Source of the DNA: CAMDBL01 sp964498125
GTDB lineage: Bacteria; Pseudomonadota; Alphaproteobacteria; Rhizobiales; Hyphomicrobiaceae
Length of the DNA stretch: 31,195 nucleotides
Reading direction: 5' to 3'
Assembly: GCA_964498125.1 (NCBI GenBank)
Contig: CAZCGE010000066.1
Span: 1 to 31,195 of the forward strand
Part shown: piece after piece, positions 1-7,630 of the stretch
Layout: the number at the start of each line of letters is the position of its first letter
Position numbering within the stretch: the stretch's first letter is position 1
Notes under the pieces: generated by a model
What the model saw: the letters and a program-made list of their open reading frames with translations, nothing else
The model's database searches: none
Told to the model about the DNA's origin: nothing
Program-made: the position numbers and the translations under genes

Positions 1-849
1 GTCGGTGGCCTGGGCGTCGATACGGCGAGTTACGCGACGGCAGTCACGGCATCGTTGCTGACACCGGCCAGCAACACCGGCGAAGCAGCGGGCGATACCT
101 ACAGCGGCATCGAGAACCTGACCGGCTCGGCTGCCAATGACACGCTGACGGGCGACGGCCTCGTCAACTCACTAACCGGTGGTGCTGGCGCCGACACGCT
201 CGACGGCGGCGGCGGCAATGACGTGCTGGCCGGCGGCGTTGGCGCGGATTCGCTGGTCGGTGGCCTGGGCGTCGATACGGCGAGTTACGCGAGCAGCGTC
301 GCAGGCGTCAGCGTCAATCTTGCGACTGGAACCACCTCAGGTGGTGACGCGGCGGGAGACACGCTCGCGACCATCGAGAGCCTGATCGGCTCGAACTTGG
401 CCGACACGCTGACCGGCAGCGCGGGCGCCAATACGCTAAACGGTGGCGGCGGCGCCGACACGCTCGACGGTGGCGGCAGCAACGACGTGTTGGCCGGCGG
501 CTTGGGCAATGATCAACTCACCGGTGGCGCGGGCCTCGACAGCTTCCTGTTCAACGCGGCCTTCATCGCCCCGCCGAATATCGACGCCATCACGGACTTT
601 TCCGTCAACGACGACACGATCCGCCTGTCGCTAGCCGTCTTTACCGCAGTGGGTCCCGCGGGCGTGCTGGCGGCGGGCGCATTGGCGACCGGCCCCGCCG
701 CGGCGGACGCCGACGATCGCATCATATACGACACTGCCACGGGCGCGCTGTCGTACGATGCCGATGGCAATGGGGCTGGGGCGATGAGGCAGTTCGCGCA
801 GCTCGCCACCGGCCTCGCCTTGACCAACCTGGACTTCCTGGTCATTTGA
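1..849 (+). CDS. RTX (hemolysin-type calcium-binding repeat) protein, C-terminal part
   Basis: The reading frame is open at the left edge, so only the last 282 or so codons are present and the N-terminal domain is unknown. The visible part is built of glycine- and aspartate-rich nonapeptides of the GGxGxDxLx type (for example GGAGADTL, GGGGNDVL, GGLGNDQL), which in this family fold into a parallel beta-roll that binds calcium outside the cell. The last 110 residues have no repeats. They resemble the C-terminal region of serralysin-like type I secretion substrates (ITDF, RIIYDTATGALSYDADG, ending FLVI) and probably carry the uncleaved secretion signal. The repeats are also repeated at DNA level: positions 1-37 and 256-292 are identical. 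It may be a protease, adhesin or bacteriocin-like RTX protein; the missing N-terminus would decide. No type I exporter genes are in the window. Confidence 0.9.
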   Translation, partial: VGGLGVDTASYATAVTASLLTPASNTGEAAGDTYSGIENLTGSAANDTLTGDGLVNSLTGGAGADTLDGGGGNDVLAGGVGADSLVGGLGVDTASYASSVAGVSVNLATGTTSGGDAAGDTLATIESLIGSNLADTLTGSAGANTLNGGGGADTLDGGGSNDVLAGGLGNDQLTGGAGLDSFLFNAAFIAPPNIDAITDFSVNDDTIRLSLAVFTAVGPAGVLAAGALATGPAAADADDRIIYDTATGALSYDADGNGAGAMRQFAQLATGLALTNLDFLVI

Positions 850-927
850 GAAGATGCGGTCGGCGGACGGCACCTTCGGCCACTGCCCGCGGCCGCGGCA
901 TGCGACACGGCCGGAGCTTGGCGCCAA

Positions 928-1410
928 TCAGCCCTTGCGCTTGCTCGGCACGAAGCCTTCGGCCTTGCGAATGGCGAGCTTCGAGAAGGTGATGCCGGCA
1001 GTGCGCTCGTGATCGTACACTGTTCCGCCGGCGTCACGGAATACGGTGGCGCCCTTCAGTCCTGAATAAAGCGGGTTGGCCACGGCGGTTTTATTGACGG
1101 TGAACAGGTAGCCCATCAGGCGCGGGCGATAGTGGCGCTCGGCGAAGCGTTCGCACCGGTCGCGGCCTTCTGTCGTCTCGCAGTCGCCCAGCGTCGCGTA
1201 TTTTGGCGCGGTCGTGTCGTGCTCCACAAGGGCCAACTCGGTGGCCTTGTTGCAGTTTTCGCCGGATACCTTGCCGCCGTCCGTACAGTCGTCGGTGGAC
1301 GCGTAGATGTAACGCACGGTTTCGACCTTGCTGCCTTCGCCGCAGCCGGAAAGCAGGCTGGCGACGATCAAGATGATGGCGGGCACAATGCAGCGCGGCA
1401 TGTTCGGCAT
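928..1410 (-). CDS. DUF1190 (YgiB-like) lipoprotein
   Basis: A 160-residue protein with a lipoprotein signal peptide: a hydrophobic stretch at about residues 8-20 followed by a lipobox LLSGC, with the lipidated cysteine near residue 23. The mature part has several cysteines (DDCTDGG, ENCNKA, GDCETTEGRDRC) and the spacing typical of the DUF1190/UPF0441 family, whose E. coli member is YgiB. Family proteins are usually longer because of a low-complexity C-terminus; this one ends soon after the conserved region. It is probably anchored in an envelope membrane. Function is unknown. It points away from ilvC and shares the short divergent region 1411-1598 with it. A GAGGTGA ribosome-binding site lies about 7 bases before the ATG. 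Confidence 0.8.
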   Translation of the reverse strand: MPNMPRCIVPAIILIVASLLSGCGEGSKVETVRYIYASTDDCTDGGKVSGENCNKATELALVEHDTTAPKYATLGDCETTEGRDRCERFAERHYRPRLMGYLFTVNKTAVANPLYSGLKGATVFRDAGGTVYDHERTAGITFSKLAIRKAEGFVPSKRKG

Positions 1411-1598
1411 GCGGGGTCACCTCGTTTTTTTACATCCTAATTCAAGAGGTCTTGATGCTTGGTTAACGCGGTCTTGCTGCCGCAGGTCGCATCACCGTCC
1501 GTTTTTTGCTTGGCAGGTTGGCCCTGAATTCGCTAGGGCTTGCTTCGCTTCACTGAAATCTGTTCATCATCCAGGCCAGCGGCCAAAGAGGACCAGCC

Positions 1599-2618
1599 AT
1601 GCGCGTTTATTATGATCGTGATGCCGACATCAATCTGATCAAGGGCAAGAAGGTGGCCGTCGTCGGCTACGGCAGCCAGGGCCACGCCCACGCCCTCAAC
1701 TTGCGCGACTCCGGCGTCAAGAACGTCGTGGTTGCCTTGCGCAAAGGTTCGGTCGGCATCAAGAAGGCCGAGGGCGCCAACCTCAAGGTGATGGAAGTCG
1801 CCGAGGCCGCCAAGTGGGCCGATGTCATCATGATGCTGACGCCGGACGAGTTGCAGGCCGATATCTACCGTGAGAGTCTGCGCGACAATATGAAGGAAGG
1901 CGCGGCGATCATGTTCGCGCACGGCCTCAACATTCACTTCAATCTGATCGAGCCGCGCGGCGATATCGACGTCGGCATGGTGGCGCCCAAGGGTCCCGGC
2001 CATACCGTACGCTCCGAATATGCCCGCGGCGGCGGCGTGCCCTGCCTGATGGCGATCGCCCAGGACAAATCGGGCAACGCCCACGATCTGTTTCTCTCCT
2101 ATGCCGCAGCCATTGGCGGCGGCCGCGCCGGCATCATCGAGACGAGCTTCAAGGAAGAGTGCGAGACCGATCTGTTCGGCGAGCAGGTGGTCCTGTGCGG
2201 CGGCCTGGTCGAGCTGATCCGCGCCGGCTACGAGACGCTGGTGGAAGCTGGCTACGCGCCCGAGATGGCGTATTTCGAGTGCCTGCACGAAGTAAAGCTG
2301 ATCGTCGACCTGATCTACGAGGGCGGCATCGCCAACATGAACTACTCGATCTCCAACACGGCCGAGTTCGGCGAGTATGTGTCCGGTCCGCGCATCGTCA
2401 CCGAGGCGACGCGCGCCGAGATGCGTCGCATCCTGAAGGACATTCAATCAGGCCAGTTCACCTCGGAATGGATCCGCGAATGCAAGGCCGGTCAGCCGAA
2501 GTTCAAGGCGACGCGCCGGCTGAACGACGCGCATCCGATCGAGGAAGTCGGCAAGAAGCTGCGCGAGATGATGCCCTGGATCAAGGCTGGCGCCCTGGTC
2601 GACAAGAGCAAGAACTGA
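1599..2618 (+). CDS. ilvC: Ketol-acid reductoisomerase (NADP+), class I
   Basis: This is the second step of valine, leucine and isoleucine synthesis: Mg2+-dependent isomerisation of 2-acetolactate or 2-aceto-2-hydroxybutyrate and reduction with NADPH, in the cytoplasm. At 339 residues it is the short class I form. The Rossmann motif GYGSQG is at residues 23-28, HGLNIHF at 108-114, KGPGHTVR at 131-138, and the metal-binding DLFGEQ (D191, E195) starts the knotted C-terminal domain. An AAAGAGGA ribosome-binding site precedes the ATG. It is a single gene here, with no ilvB/ilvH alongside. Its last ~120 bases reappear in damaged form at 3616-3709 and 3940-3975, beyond a two-gene PIN cassette, so the 3' end of ilvC seems to have been the site of a past insertion or duplication. 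Confidence 0.98.
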   Translation: MRVYYDRDADINLIKGKKVAVVGYGSQGHAHALNLRDSGVKNVVVALRKGSVGIKKAEGANLKVMEVAEAAKWADVIMMLTPDELQADIYRESLRDNMKEGAAIMFAHGLNIHFNLIEPRGDIDVGMVAPKGPGHTVRSEYARGGGVPCLMAIAQDKSGNAHDLFLSYAAAIGGGRAGIIETSFKEECETDLFGEQVVLCGGLVELIRAGYETLVEAGYAPEMAYFECLHEVKLIVDLIYEGGIANMNYSISNTAEFGEYVSGPRIVTEATRAEMRRILKDIQSGQFTSEWIRECKAGQPKFKATRRLNDAHPIEEVGKKLREMMPWIKAGALVDKSKN

Positions 2619-2638
2619 GGCGGGTGGGGGCGGACGGA

Positions 2639-2669
2639 GTCGGCGTTTGACCTCAAATCGGACGCCGAC
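2639..2669 (+). terminator. Possible terminator hairpin after ilvC
   Basis: An 8-bp perfect inverted repeat (GTCGGCGT at 2639-2646, ACGCCGAC at 2662-2669) with a 15-base loop lies 20 bases after the ilvC stop. No clear T-tract follows, so intrinsic termination is only possible. Confidence 0.3.
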
Positions 2670-2747
2670 CTCGCGGTCCCCGCCAGCACTTGTCTAGCTC
2701 CGATTTGGTGACCCTGATAGGATGGACGCCGAACCCGGAGGCTCACA

Positions 2748-3035
2748 ATGGAAGCAAAGGAAGTGGCTACGGTCGCCAAGCAGCACCTCGCCGACATTAT
2801 GGCGGACGAATCAATCGCTCCACCGACGTTGGAGGAGATCTGGTTCGAGCCCTCCGAACAGGTCTGGTATGTGACCTTGGGCGTACGCCGGCTGGCCGAG
2901 CAGGACGCAGTCGGCTCCGTGGCCAACCGACTCGGGCTTTCGCGGTTGCCGGACTACAAGGTTGTGCGCATTTCCGACAAGGATGGAAGCGCACTGTCTA
3001 TCCGGGACCGCTTGCCCCAGATGCTTGCCAAGTGA
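2748..3035 (+). CDS. 95-aa hypothetical protein, upstream partner of PIN nuclease (candidate antitoxin)
   Basis: I do not recognise the family. The 95-residue protein is acidic in its first half, has two Trp (WFEP, VWYV), and has no obvious HTH, ribbon-helix-helix or AbrB motif. The start is well supported: CGGAGG lies about 6 bases before the ATG. The stop overlaps the GTG of the next gene by four bases (GTGA), so the two are translationally coupled. A small first gene coupled to a PIN nuclease is the usual layout of VapBC-type toxin-antitoxin modules, hence the candidate role. However, the sequence does not look like a known VapB DNA-binding domain. It could instead be a substrate adaptor or an unrelated small protein. 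Confidence 0.75.
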   Translation: MEAKEVATVAKQHLADIMADESIAPPTLEEIWFEPSEQVWYVTLGVRRLAEQDAVGSVANRLGLSRLPDYKVVRISDKDGSALSIRDRLPQMLAK

Positions 3036-3499
3036 CGACGGTCGCGCTCGATACCAACCTGTTGATGCTCCTCGTCGTTGGCAGGGCATCGCCGGCATTC
3101 ATCACCAGACACAAGCGGCTTACGCAATACAGTCACCACGACTTCAACTTGTTGGTCGAAGCGCTGGAGCGCGCCGACGCGATCATGACCACGCCCAACA
3201 CCCTCACCGAGGTTTCCAATCTGGCGGGATTTGGCGTCATCGACCCCCTGCGATCGCAGATCTACGGCGTCCTTCGGAATTTCACGGAACTGCTGAGCGA
3301 GCACTATCGTCCAAGTCGGCTGGCGGCAGCCGAGCCGGAGTACGACCGTCTCGGCATTGCCGACGCGGCTTGGCTCGGCGTCCTGGATGAGGAGACCGTT
3401 CTTTTGACGGACGACATGCAACTCTATTTGGCAACAGCGCGTCGGGGGCTCAATGTGATAAACTTCGATCATCTGCGAGAAGGTCGCGGAGGGCGCTAG
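3032..3499 (+). CDS. PIN-domain nuclease (VapC-like)
   Basis: The GTG start at 3032 overlaps the stop of the preceding gene. The resulting 155-residue protein begins directly with the PIN first strand and its acidic residue (VALDTNLL, D7). Further PIN-type acids are E60 (TLTEVSNL), D111 (GIADAAW) and D127/D128 (LLTDDMQL), which together would bind Mg2+/Mn2+ for RNA cleavage. The family includes VapC toxins and other RNases. The reading frame stays open upstream to 2690, but those codons overlap the 95-aa gene and lack PIN similarity. Helices around residues 35-100 are longer than in a minimal VapC. The TAG stop lies inside the first bases of a dispersed palindromic repeat. Whether it is a toxin is an inference. 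Confidence 0.85.
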   Translation: MTTVALDTNLLMLLVVGRASPAFITRHKRLTQYSHHDFNLLVEALERADAIMTTPNTLTEVSNLAGFGVIDPLRSQIYGVLRNFTELLSEHYRPSRLAAAEPEYDRLGIADAAWLGVLDEETVLLTDDMQLYLATARRGLNVINFDHLREGRGGR

Positions 3500-3560
3500 T
3501 CCTTTGTTTGTCGCATTTTCTACGCTAAACCGGTGCCCATTTTGGCGGAAAATGCGCTAG
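3496..3560. repeat. Short palindromic repeat, family A, copy 1
   Basis: A 65-bp unit starting CTAGTCCTTTG and ending GCGCTAG, with inner arms GCATTTTC and GAAAATGC around a core containing AAACCGGTG. It closely matches 27002-27066 and, more weakly, 12435-12495. Similar sequences are common between genes in Bradyrhizobium and other rhizobia. TA dinucleotides bound the unit on both sides, as expected for MITEs moved by IS630/Tc1-type transposases. It includes the stop codon of the PIN gene. Confidence 0.8.
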
Positions 3561-3615
3561 CACGAAGCGCAGACGTAGCGACAGCAGGCTCCGATCCACG
3601 CGTGCGAGACAGCAA

Positions 3616-3975
3616 AGTCAGTCCGCCGAAGCTCGAGACGACGTTCATCCAATCGAACAAGTCTCCAAGAAGCTGCGCGAGATGATGTCCTGGATCAAGG
3701 CTGGCGTCCATTGGCGCTAACATAGAGAAACGCACATCGTCATTCCGGCCAAGGAGGCGCCCTTCCGCGCCGACGCGAGCCGGAACCCAGCGCAAGCAGT
3801 GTCCGCAGGACGCAATATTGAGTGCTTCGCACGCATCCTGCACTGGGTTCCGGTCATGCTGGAAGCATGCCAGAGGCATAACGCTCGGCCGAAGTGGCCT
3901 CACGTTTCCGGAATGACGGGAGATAAGTTAGCGCGTATGGGCTGGCGCCCTGGTCGACGAGAGCAAGAACCGAGG
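3616..3975 (+). pseudogene. Decayed duplicate of the ilvC 3' end, interrupted by a MITE-like element
   Basis: Bases 3666-3709 match 2552-2595 of ilvC with two mismatches. The stretch before it (from about 3616) aligns with ilvC from about 2486, with more mismatches and a 16-base deletion that breaks the frame. The copy then stops, and ilvC similarity resumes at 3940-3975 (matching 2585-2620, two mismatches, the TGA stop changed to CGA). The two halves share the 11-bp GGCTGGCGYCC, so the roughly 230-bp segment between them looks like an insertion with a duplicated target. The sequence has no coding capacity now. It marks the right boundary of the segment holding the PIN cassette. Confidence 0.85.
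3710..3939. mobile_element. MITE-like palindromic element, family B, copy 1
   Basis: A palindromic insertion within the ilvC tail remnant. Outer arms are GCGCTAAC (3714-3721) and GTTAGCGC (3927-3934), middle arms GTCATTCCGG (3739-3748) and CCGGAATGAC (3908-3917), inner arms CCGGAACCCAG (3780-3790) and CTGGGTTCCGG (3843-3853). It is flanked by imperfect 11-bp direct repeats of ilvC sequence. The middle and inner arms and the internal CCGAAGTGGCCTC are shared with 25657-25836. It holds no gene. A non-autonomous element moved in trans is the simplest reading. Confidence 0.75.
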
Positions 3976-4050
3976 CCAGGTCAATCGCCTGCAAGGCCTG
4001 GCACGCCGGAGCGGGCGGCCGGGCTTGCAGGTAAGCGCAAGAGTGCCAGA

Positions 4051-5871
4051 TCAGGGTGACTTGGCGGGGACCTTCGGCGGCATGGCCAGCGTTTGTTCGA
4101 CCCGGATGCTCGGCTCGTTCCATGCGCCACGCAGGATCAGGGAATCCACGGGTCGCGGCGATTGCGCCGAAACCGATTGCTCCTGCCCTGACCGGCCCAT
4201 CATCGACAGGCGGACATCGACTTGTCCATCGCGCAGGTTGCCGCCGCCGCTGGCGACGAGCATGGCGTCGCCGATCAGGGCACTGAAAGACTCCGTGTCG
4301 ACGACGCCCTGGTTCAAGATGAGGCGGCCCTGCATGGATTCGACTGCGGTCGAGCCGCGCGCCGCGGTGGCCGTCCAGCCGTGAATGGGTTGTTTGTGTG
4401 CTGCCGCCAGCAGGGCCTTGAGATCAACGCCGATGCGGCCGCCGGCTGGCATGGCGACCGATACCTTGCCGCTCAAGGACCGCAATAGCTCTGGCGTCGT
4501 ATCGCCCATTGCCGTCACATCGGCTATGAGGTCGCCACGGCCCTGGACGGGTAGGGTGCCAGGCTGGTCGGGAAGGAGCTTGGCGAGATCGATGCCCGCC
4601 AGCTTGCCGCGCACCTCATAGCGCGGCTCGGCGCCGTTCGTATCGACCATCACCTGGCCAGAGCCGCGAGCCTCATCGAATGCCACTTCGGCGATATCGG
4701 CGAGTAGCTTGCCGTTTTTCAGCGATAGTGTCGCAGCGCTGCGTCCGAACTCCAATCCGCCGGCCTTGATGCGCGTGGCGGAGATACGCAGATCAGCATC
4801 GAGGTGGCGGACCAGCGGCAGCGCGAATGGTCCCGGTCGCATCACCCCGTCGAGCAAGGACCATGTCCGCTCGTTGGCCGCCGACTTGGTGACGCGGTTG
4901 AGATCCAGTGTCTGGAGCGCCAAAGTGCCGCTGATATTGGGCCGGCCGCCCGCGAAGCTGACCGAGAGCGTGCCCTGGGCTTCATTGCCGTCCATCTGCA
5001 GGTTTGCCCGCTGGAAGGCCAGGGATGTCCGGTTCCATTCGACGGGGCCCTTGACCATGAAATCGACAAGTCCGGACCCGGCTGGCCAGCTAAATCCGAC
5101 CCAATGGGCGGTGTCCCGCAGATTGCGTATGGCAATCTCGCCTTGGCCCTGGAGAGCGAGAATTTCCGAGGCCGCCACGCGGCCATCGAAGCTGGCCTCG
5201 AGCATCGGGCCCTTGAGGTGCAGCTTGAACGGCTGCTGGCGCGGCGTCGTGGTGCTCGATACTGGCGTCGTGCTGCGTTTTTCCATGGCCAAGCTGAGCG
5301 CGGCGTCGAGCGAGAGTTTCTGACCACGGATGGTCAGGGTTCCCTTGGCAACCGCCGAAGTTTTGCGTTTGACCGTGATGTCGGCATTGATCTCGCCGAT
5401 GACGTTGGCGCGGCCGCGTTCGCCGTTCAAGACCAGCGTGCCGCGGCGAATCGACAGGACTTCGAAGCCGAGGTCGGCCAGGGCTCCGACCAAGGGCGAC
5501 ACGGTTTCAATCGGCGTCCCGAGGGTGGTCGGGGCGTCAGCATCAATGACGATCGCGGCGCCATCCAGAACCAGCCGCGCCGAGCCGGTGGCCACAAGGG
5601 TCGAGATCGCTTCGCCGGTCAGCGCCTTGCCTGCTTGCTTCTCCGACAGCGACAGCACGCCGCGATCGATCCTGATACCGGGAATGCCCTGCAGGTATAT
5701 CGGTCGGGTGATGGCGTGGCGGTCGTGCGGCGCGGCCACCAGTGCGGCGCTGTGCAGCTCCAGCCGATCGCTACCGCCCACCACGATCGGCAGCCCCGCG
5801 ATGAGCGCAGAGACTCCAAGTGCGGCGAATGCCACCGTCAGTCGGCCTGAGTTATGCCGGCGAACAATCAT
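4051..5871 (-). CDS. AsmA-family envelope protein
   Basis: A 606-residue protein if started at the ATG at 5871. The frame is open to an ATG at 5982, but the extra 37 residues precede the membrane anchor and look non-homologous, so I prefer 5871. One membrane segment (about residues 10-32) is followed by a long periplasmic part rich in beta strands. The C-terminal third shows AsmA-like features: LSLKNGKLLADIAEV, GRGDLIADVTAMG, SGKVSVAMPAGGRIGVDLKALL and GGNLRDGQVDVRLS. AsmA-like proteins are inner-membrane anchored, periplasm-facing bridges linked to phospholipid transport and outer-membrane assembly. It has no close co-directional neighbour. The protein is shorter than TamB/YhdP-type members and close to AsmA in size. 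The substrate is unknown. Confidence 0.85.
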   Translation of the reverse strand: MIVRRHNSGRLTVAFAALGVSALIAGLPIVVGGSDRLELHSAALVAAPHDRHAITRPIYLQGIPGIRIDRGVLSLSEKQAGKALTGEAISTLVATGSARLVLDGAAIVIDADAPTTLGTPIETVSPLVGALADLGFEVLSIRRGTLVLNGERGRANVIGEINADITVKRKTSAVAKGTLTIRGQKLSLDAALSLAMEKRSTTPVSSTTTPRQQPFKLHLKGPMLEASFDGRVAASEILALQGQGEIAIRNLRDTAHWVGFSWPAGSGLVDFMVKGPVEWNRTSLAFQRANLQMDGNEAQGTLSVSFAGGRPNISGTLALQTLDLNRVTKSAANERTWSLLDGVMRPGPFALPLVRHLDADLRISATRIKAGGLEFGRSAATLSLKNGKLLADIAEVAFDEARGSGQVMVDTNGAEPRYEVRGKLAGIDLAKLLPDQPGTLPVQGRGDLIADVTAMGDTTPELLRSLSGKVSVAMPAGGRIGVDLKALLAAAHKQPIHGWTATAARGSTAVESMQGRLILNQGVVDTESFSALIGDAMLVASGGGNLRDGQVDVRLSMMGRSGQEQSVSAQSPRPVDSLILRGAWNEPSIRVEQTLAMPPKVPAKSP

Positions 5872-6176
5872 CGTATTTGCCAAATCTGAACGTGACGATC
5901 CCACTTGGTCCCGATCCGGAACTCGAACGCCGGATAGATACCTTACCCCCGCCGTCACAGTGGGGTATCGAGTGGAGCACACTATTGGCCCGCAAGGTTT
6001 CCCTTGCGTTGTGACATCATGCTGCGGATCAAAATCATGCGAAGTTTACACCATGCGCGCGTTGCCGTGGTTGTGAAGTTGGAAAAAGATTGTGGCAGGC
6101 TTAACGCGGCACGGCCCACCGGCCGTTGCAGGTCGTCCTCGCGGGCCCGCGCCCTGCGAGCGTATCCGATATTGGA

Positions 6177-6815
6177 TCAGTTGATCTTGGCGCCGGTCTT
6201 CTTGGCGATTTCCTCGCGCGTGACGTCCGGCGCCATCTCGAGGACCGTGAGGCCGTTGTTGCCGACCTCGAACACGCCGAGATCGGTGATGATCGTGTTG
6301 ACTACGCCGACGCCGGTCAGCGGCAGGTTGCACTCGTCGAGGATCTTGATCTCCTCGCTGCCGTCCTTCTTCTTCGCCGTGTGCTCCATCAGCACGACGA
6401 CGCGCGCGACGCCGGCGACCAGGTCCATGGCGCCGCCCATGCCCTTGACCATTTTGCCGGGGATCATCCAGTTGGCGAGATCGCCCTTCTCCGATACCTG
6501 CATGGCGCCGAGGATGGCGAGGTTGATATGGCCGCCGCGGATCATGCCGAAGCTGTCGGCGGAGGAGAAAAACGAGGACCCCGGCAGTGTCGTGACGGTC
6601 TGCTTGCCGGCATTGATCAGGTCGGCGTCGACCTCATTTTCCATGGGGAACGGGCCGATGCCGAGCAGGCCGTTCTCCGACTGCAGCATGACGTTGACGC
6701 CTTCTGGGATGTAGTTGGCGACCAGCGTCGGCAGGCCGATGCCGAGATTGACGTAATAGCCATCCTTCAGCTCCTTGGCGGCGCGGGCGGCCATCTGTTC
6801 ACGGGTCCAGGGCAT
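6177..6815 (-). CDS. scoB: 3-oxoacid (succinyl-CoA:acetoacetate) CoA-transferase subunit B
   Basis: A 212-residue beta subunit of the two-subunit CoA-transferase that moves CoA from succinyl-CoA to acetoacetate, allowing ketone-body or PHB-derived acetoacetate to enter metabolism. The family I CoA-transferase signature is clear: NLGIGLPTLVANY near residue 23, then SENGLLGIGP, whose glutamate (E47) is the expected catalytic nucleophile forming the glutamyl-CoA thioester. GGHINLAILGAMQVS and GMGGAMDLV are typical of the B subunit. It lies downstream of scoA on the same strand, separated by 116 bases that contain a strong hairpin. No PHB or hydroxybutyrate genes are adjacent, so the in vivo acyl acceptor could be another 3-oxoacid such as 3-oxoadipate. 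Confidence 0.95.
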   Translation of the reverse strand: MPWTREQMAARAAKELKDGYYVNLGIGLPTLVANYIPEGVNVMLQSENGLLGIGPFPMENEVDADLINAGKQTVTTLPGSSFFSSADSFGMIRGGHINLAILGAMQVSEKGDLANWMIPGKMVKGMGGAMDLVAGVARVVVLMEHTAKKKDGSEEIKILDECNLPLTGVGVVNTIITDLGVFEVGNNGLTVLEMAPDVTREEIAKKTGAKIN

Positions 6816-6845
6816 GTGGTGGGTCCTCCGATAAGTGCGTGAGTG

Positions 6846-6935
6846 GTGAGTCGTGAGTGGTGAGTCGTGGGGGTGTGCGTGGTGCAGTGGCGCGTCCTCT
6901 CGAGAACTCTGCCCGACTCACCACTCACGACTCAC
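6846..6935. repeat. Large perfect hairpin between scoA and scoB
   Basis: A 22-bp perfect inverted repeat (6846-6867 and 6914-6935) with a 46-base loop. The left arm also lies in a perfect 14-bp tandem duplication (6841-6854, 6855-6868; unit GAGTGGTGAGTCGT). The right arm covers the scoA stop codon at 6932-6934. Placed between two co-transcribed subunit genes, it could protect the scoA message or lower scoB expression. No T-run follows, so it is not a standard terminator. Confidence 0.85.
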
Positions 6936-7630
6936 GCCTTCCTTATTGTTCTTTGCTCGATCCGCTTCTCGGGATGCGGATTATGAACGATGCGCTTGAC
7001 GAAGATGCCGGGGGTATGGATCTGGTCGGGATCGAGCTCGCCAACCTCCACCAGATGCTCGACCTCGGCCACCGTCATCTTGCTGGCGCTGGCCACCATC
7101 GGATTGAAGTTGCGGGCCGTCATCCGGTAGACGAGGTTGCCGGACTTGTCGCCCTTCCAGGCCTTGACCAGAGAAAGGTCAGCCTTGAGCGAGCGCTCCA
7201 TCACGTACTTCTTGCCGTCGAACTCCTTGATCTCCTTGCCCTCGGCCACCAGCGTGCCGTAGCCGGTCTGGGTGTAGAAGGCGGGAATGCCGGCGCCGCC
7301 GGCGCGCAGCTTCTCGGCGAGCGTGCCCTGCGGCGTGAATTCGAGCTCGAGCTCGCCCGCCAGGTACTGCCGCTCGAACTCCTTGTTCTCGCCGACGTAG
7401 GACGAGATCATCTTCTTGATCTGGCGCGTATTGAGCAGGATGCCGAGGCCAAAGCCGTCGACGCCGGCATTGTTCGAAATGGCGGTCAGGTTTTTGGCGC
7501 CCGTGTCGCGCACCGCCGCGATCAGCGCCTCGGGGATGCCGCACAGGCCGAACCCGCCAACAGCGATCGTGATGCCATCCTTGACCACCCCTTCGAGCGC
7601 CGCCTTGGCGCTCGGATACACCTTGTTCAT
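6932..7630 (-). CDS. scoA: 3-oxoacid (succinyl-CoA:acetoacetate) CoA-transferase subunit A
   Basis: A 232-residue alpha subunit partnering the downstream scoB product. The N-terminal CoA-transferase signature GGFGLCGIPEALI is at residues 25-37, and LTAISNNAG, GLGILL and the C-terminal VKRIVHNPHPEKRIEQRT are as expected for ScoA/AtoD-like proteins. Length matches the family. An AGGAGAGG-type ribosome-binding site precedes the ATG at 7630. The last three codons overlap the right arm of the intergenic hairpin at 6914-6935, so the C-terminal RKA may be a recent extension from repeat insertion. Transcription probably starts in the gap after 7631. Confidence 0.95.
   Translation of the reverse strand: MNKVYPSAKAALEGVVKDGITIAVGGFGLCGIPEALIAAVRDTGAKNLTAISNNAGVDGFGLGILLNTRQIKKMISSYVGENKEFERQYLAGELELEFTPQGTLAEKLRAGGAGIPAFYTQTGYGTLVAEGKEIKEFDGKKYVMERSLKADLSLVKAWKGDKSGNLVYRMTARNFNPMVASASKMTVAEVEHLVEVGELDPDQIHTPGIFVKRIVHNPHPEKRIEQRTIRKA

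Noticed and set aside
1440..1598. Leader peptide or attenuator for ilvC
   Set aside because: I found no frame rich in branched-chain codons and no convincing terminator/antiterminator pair.
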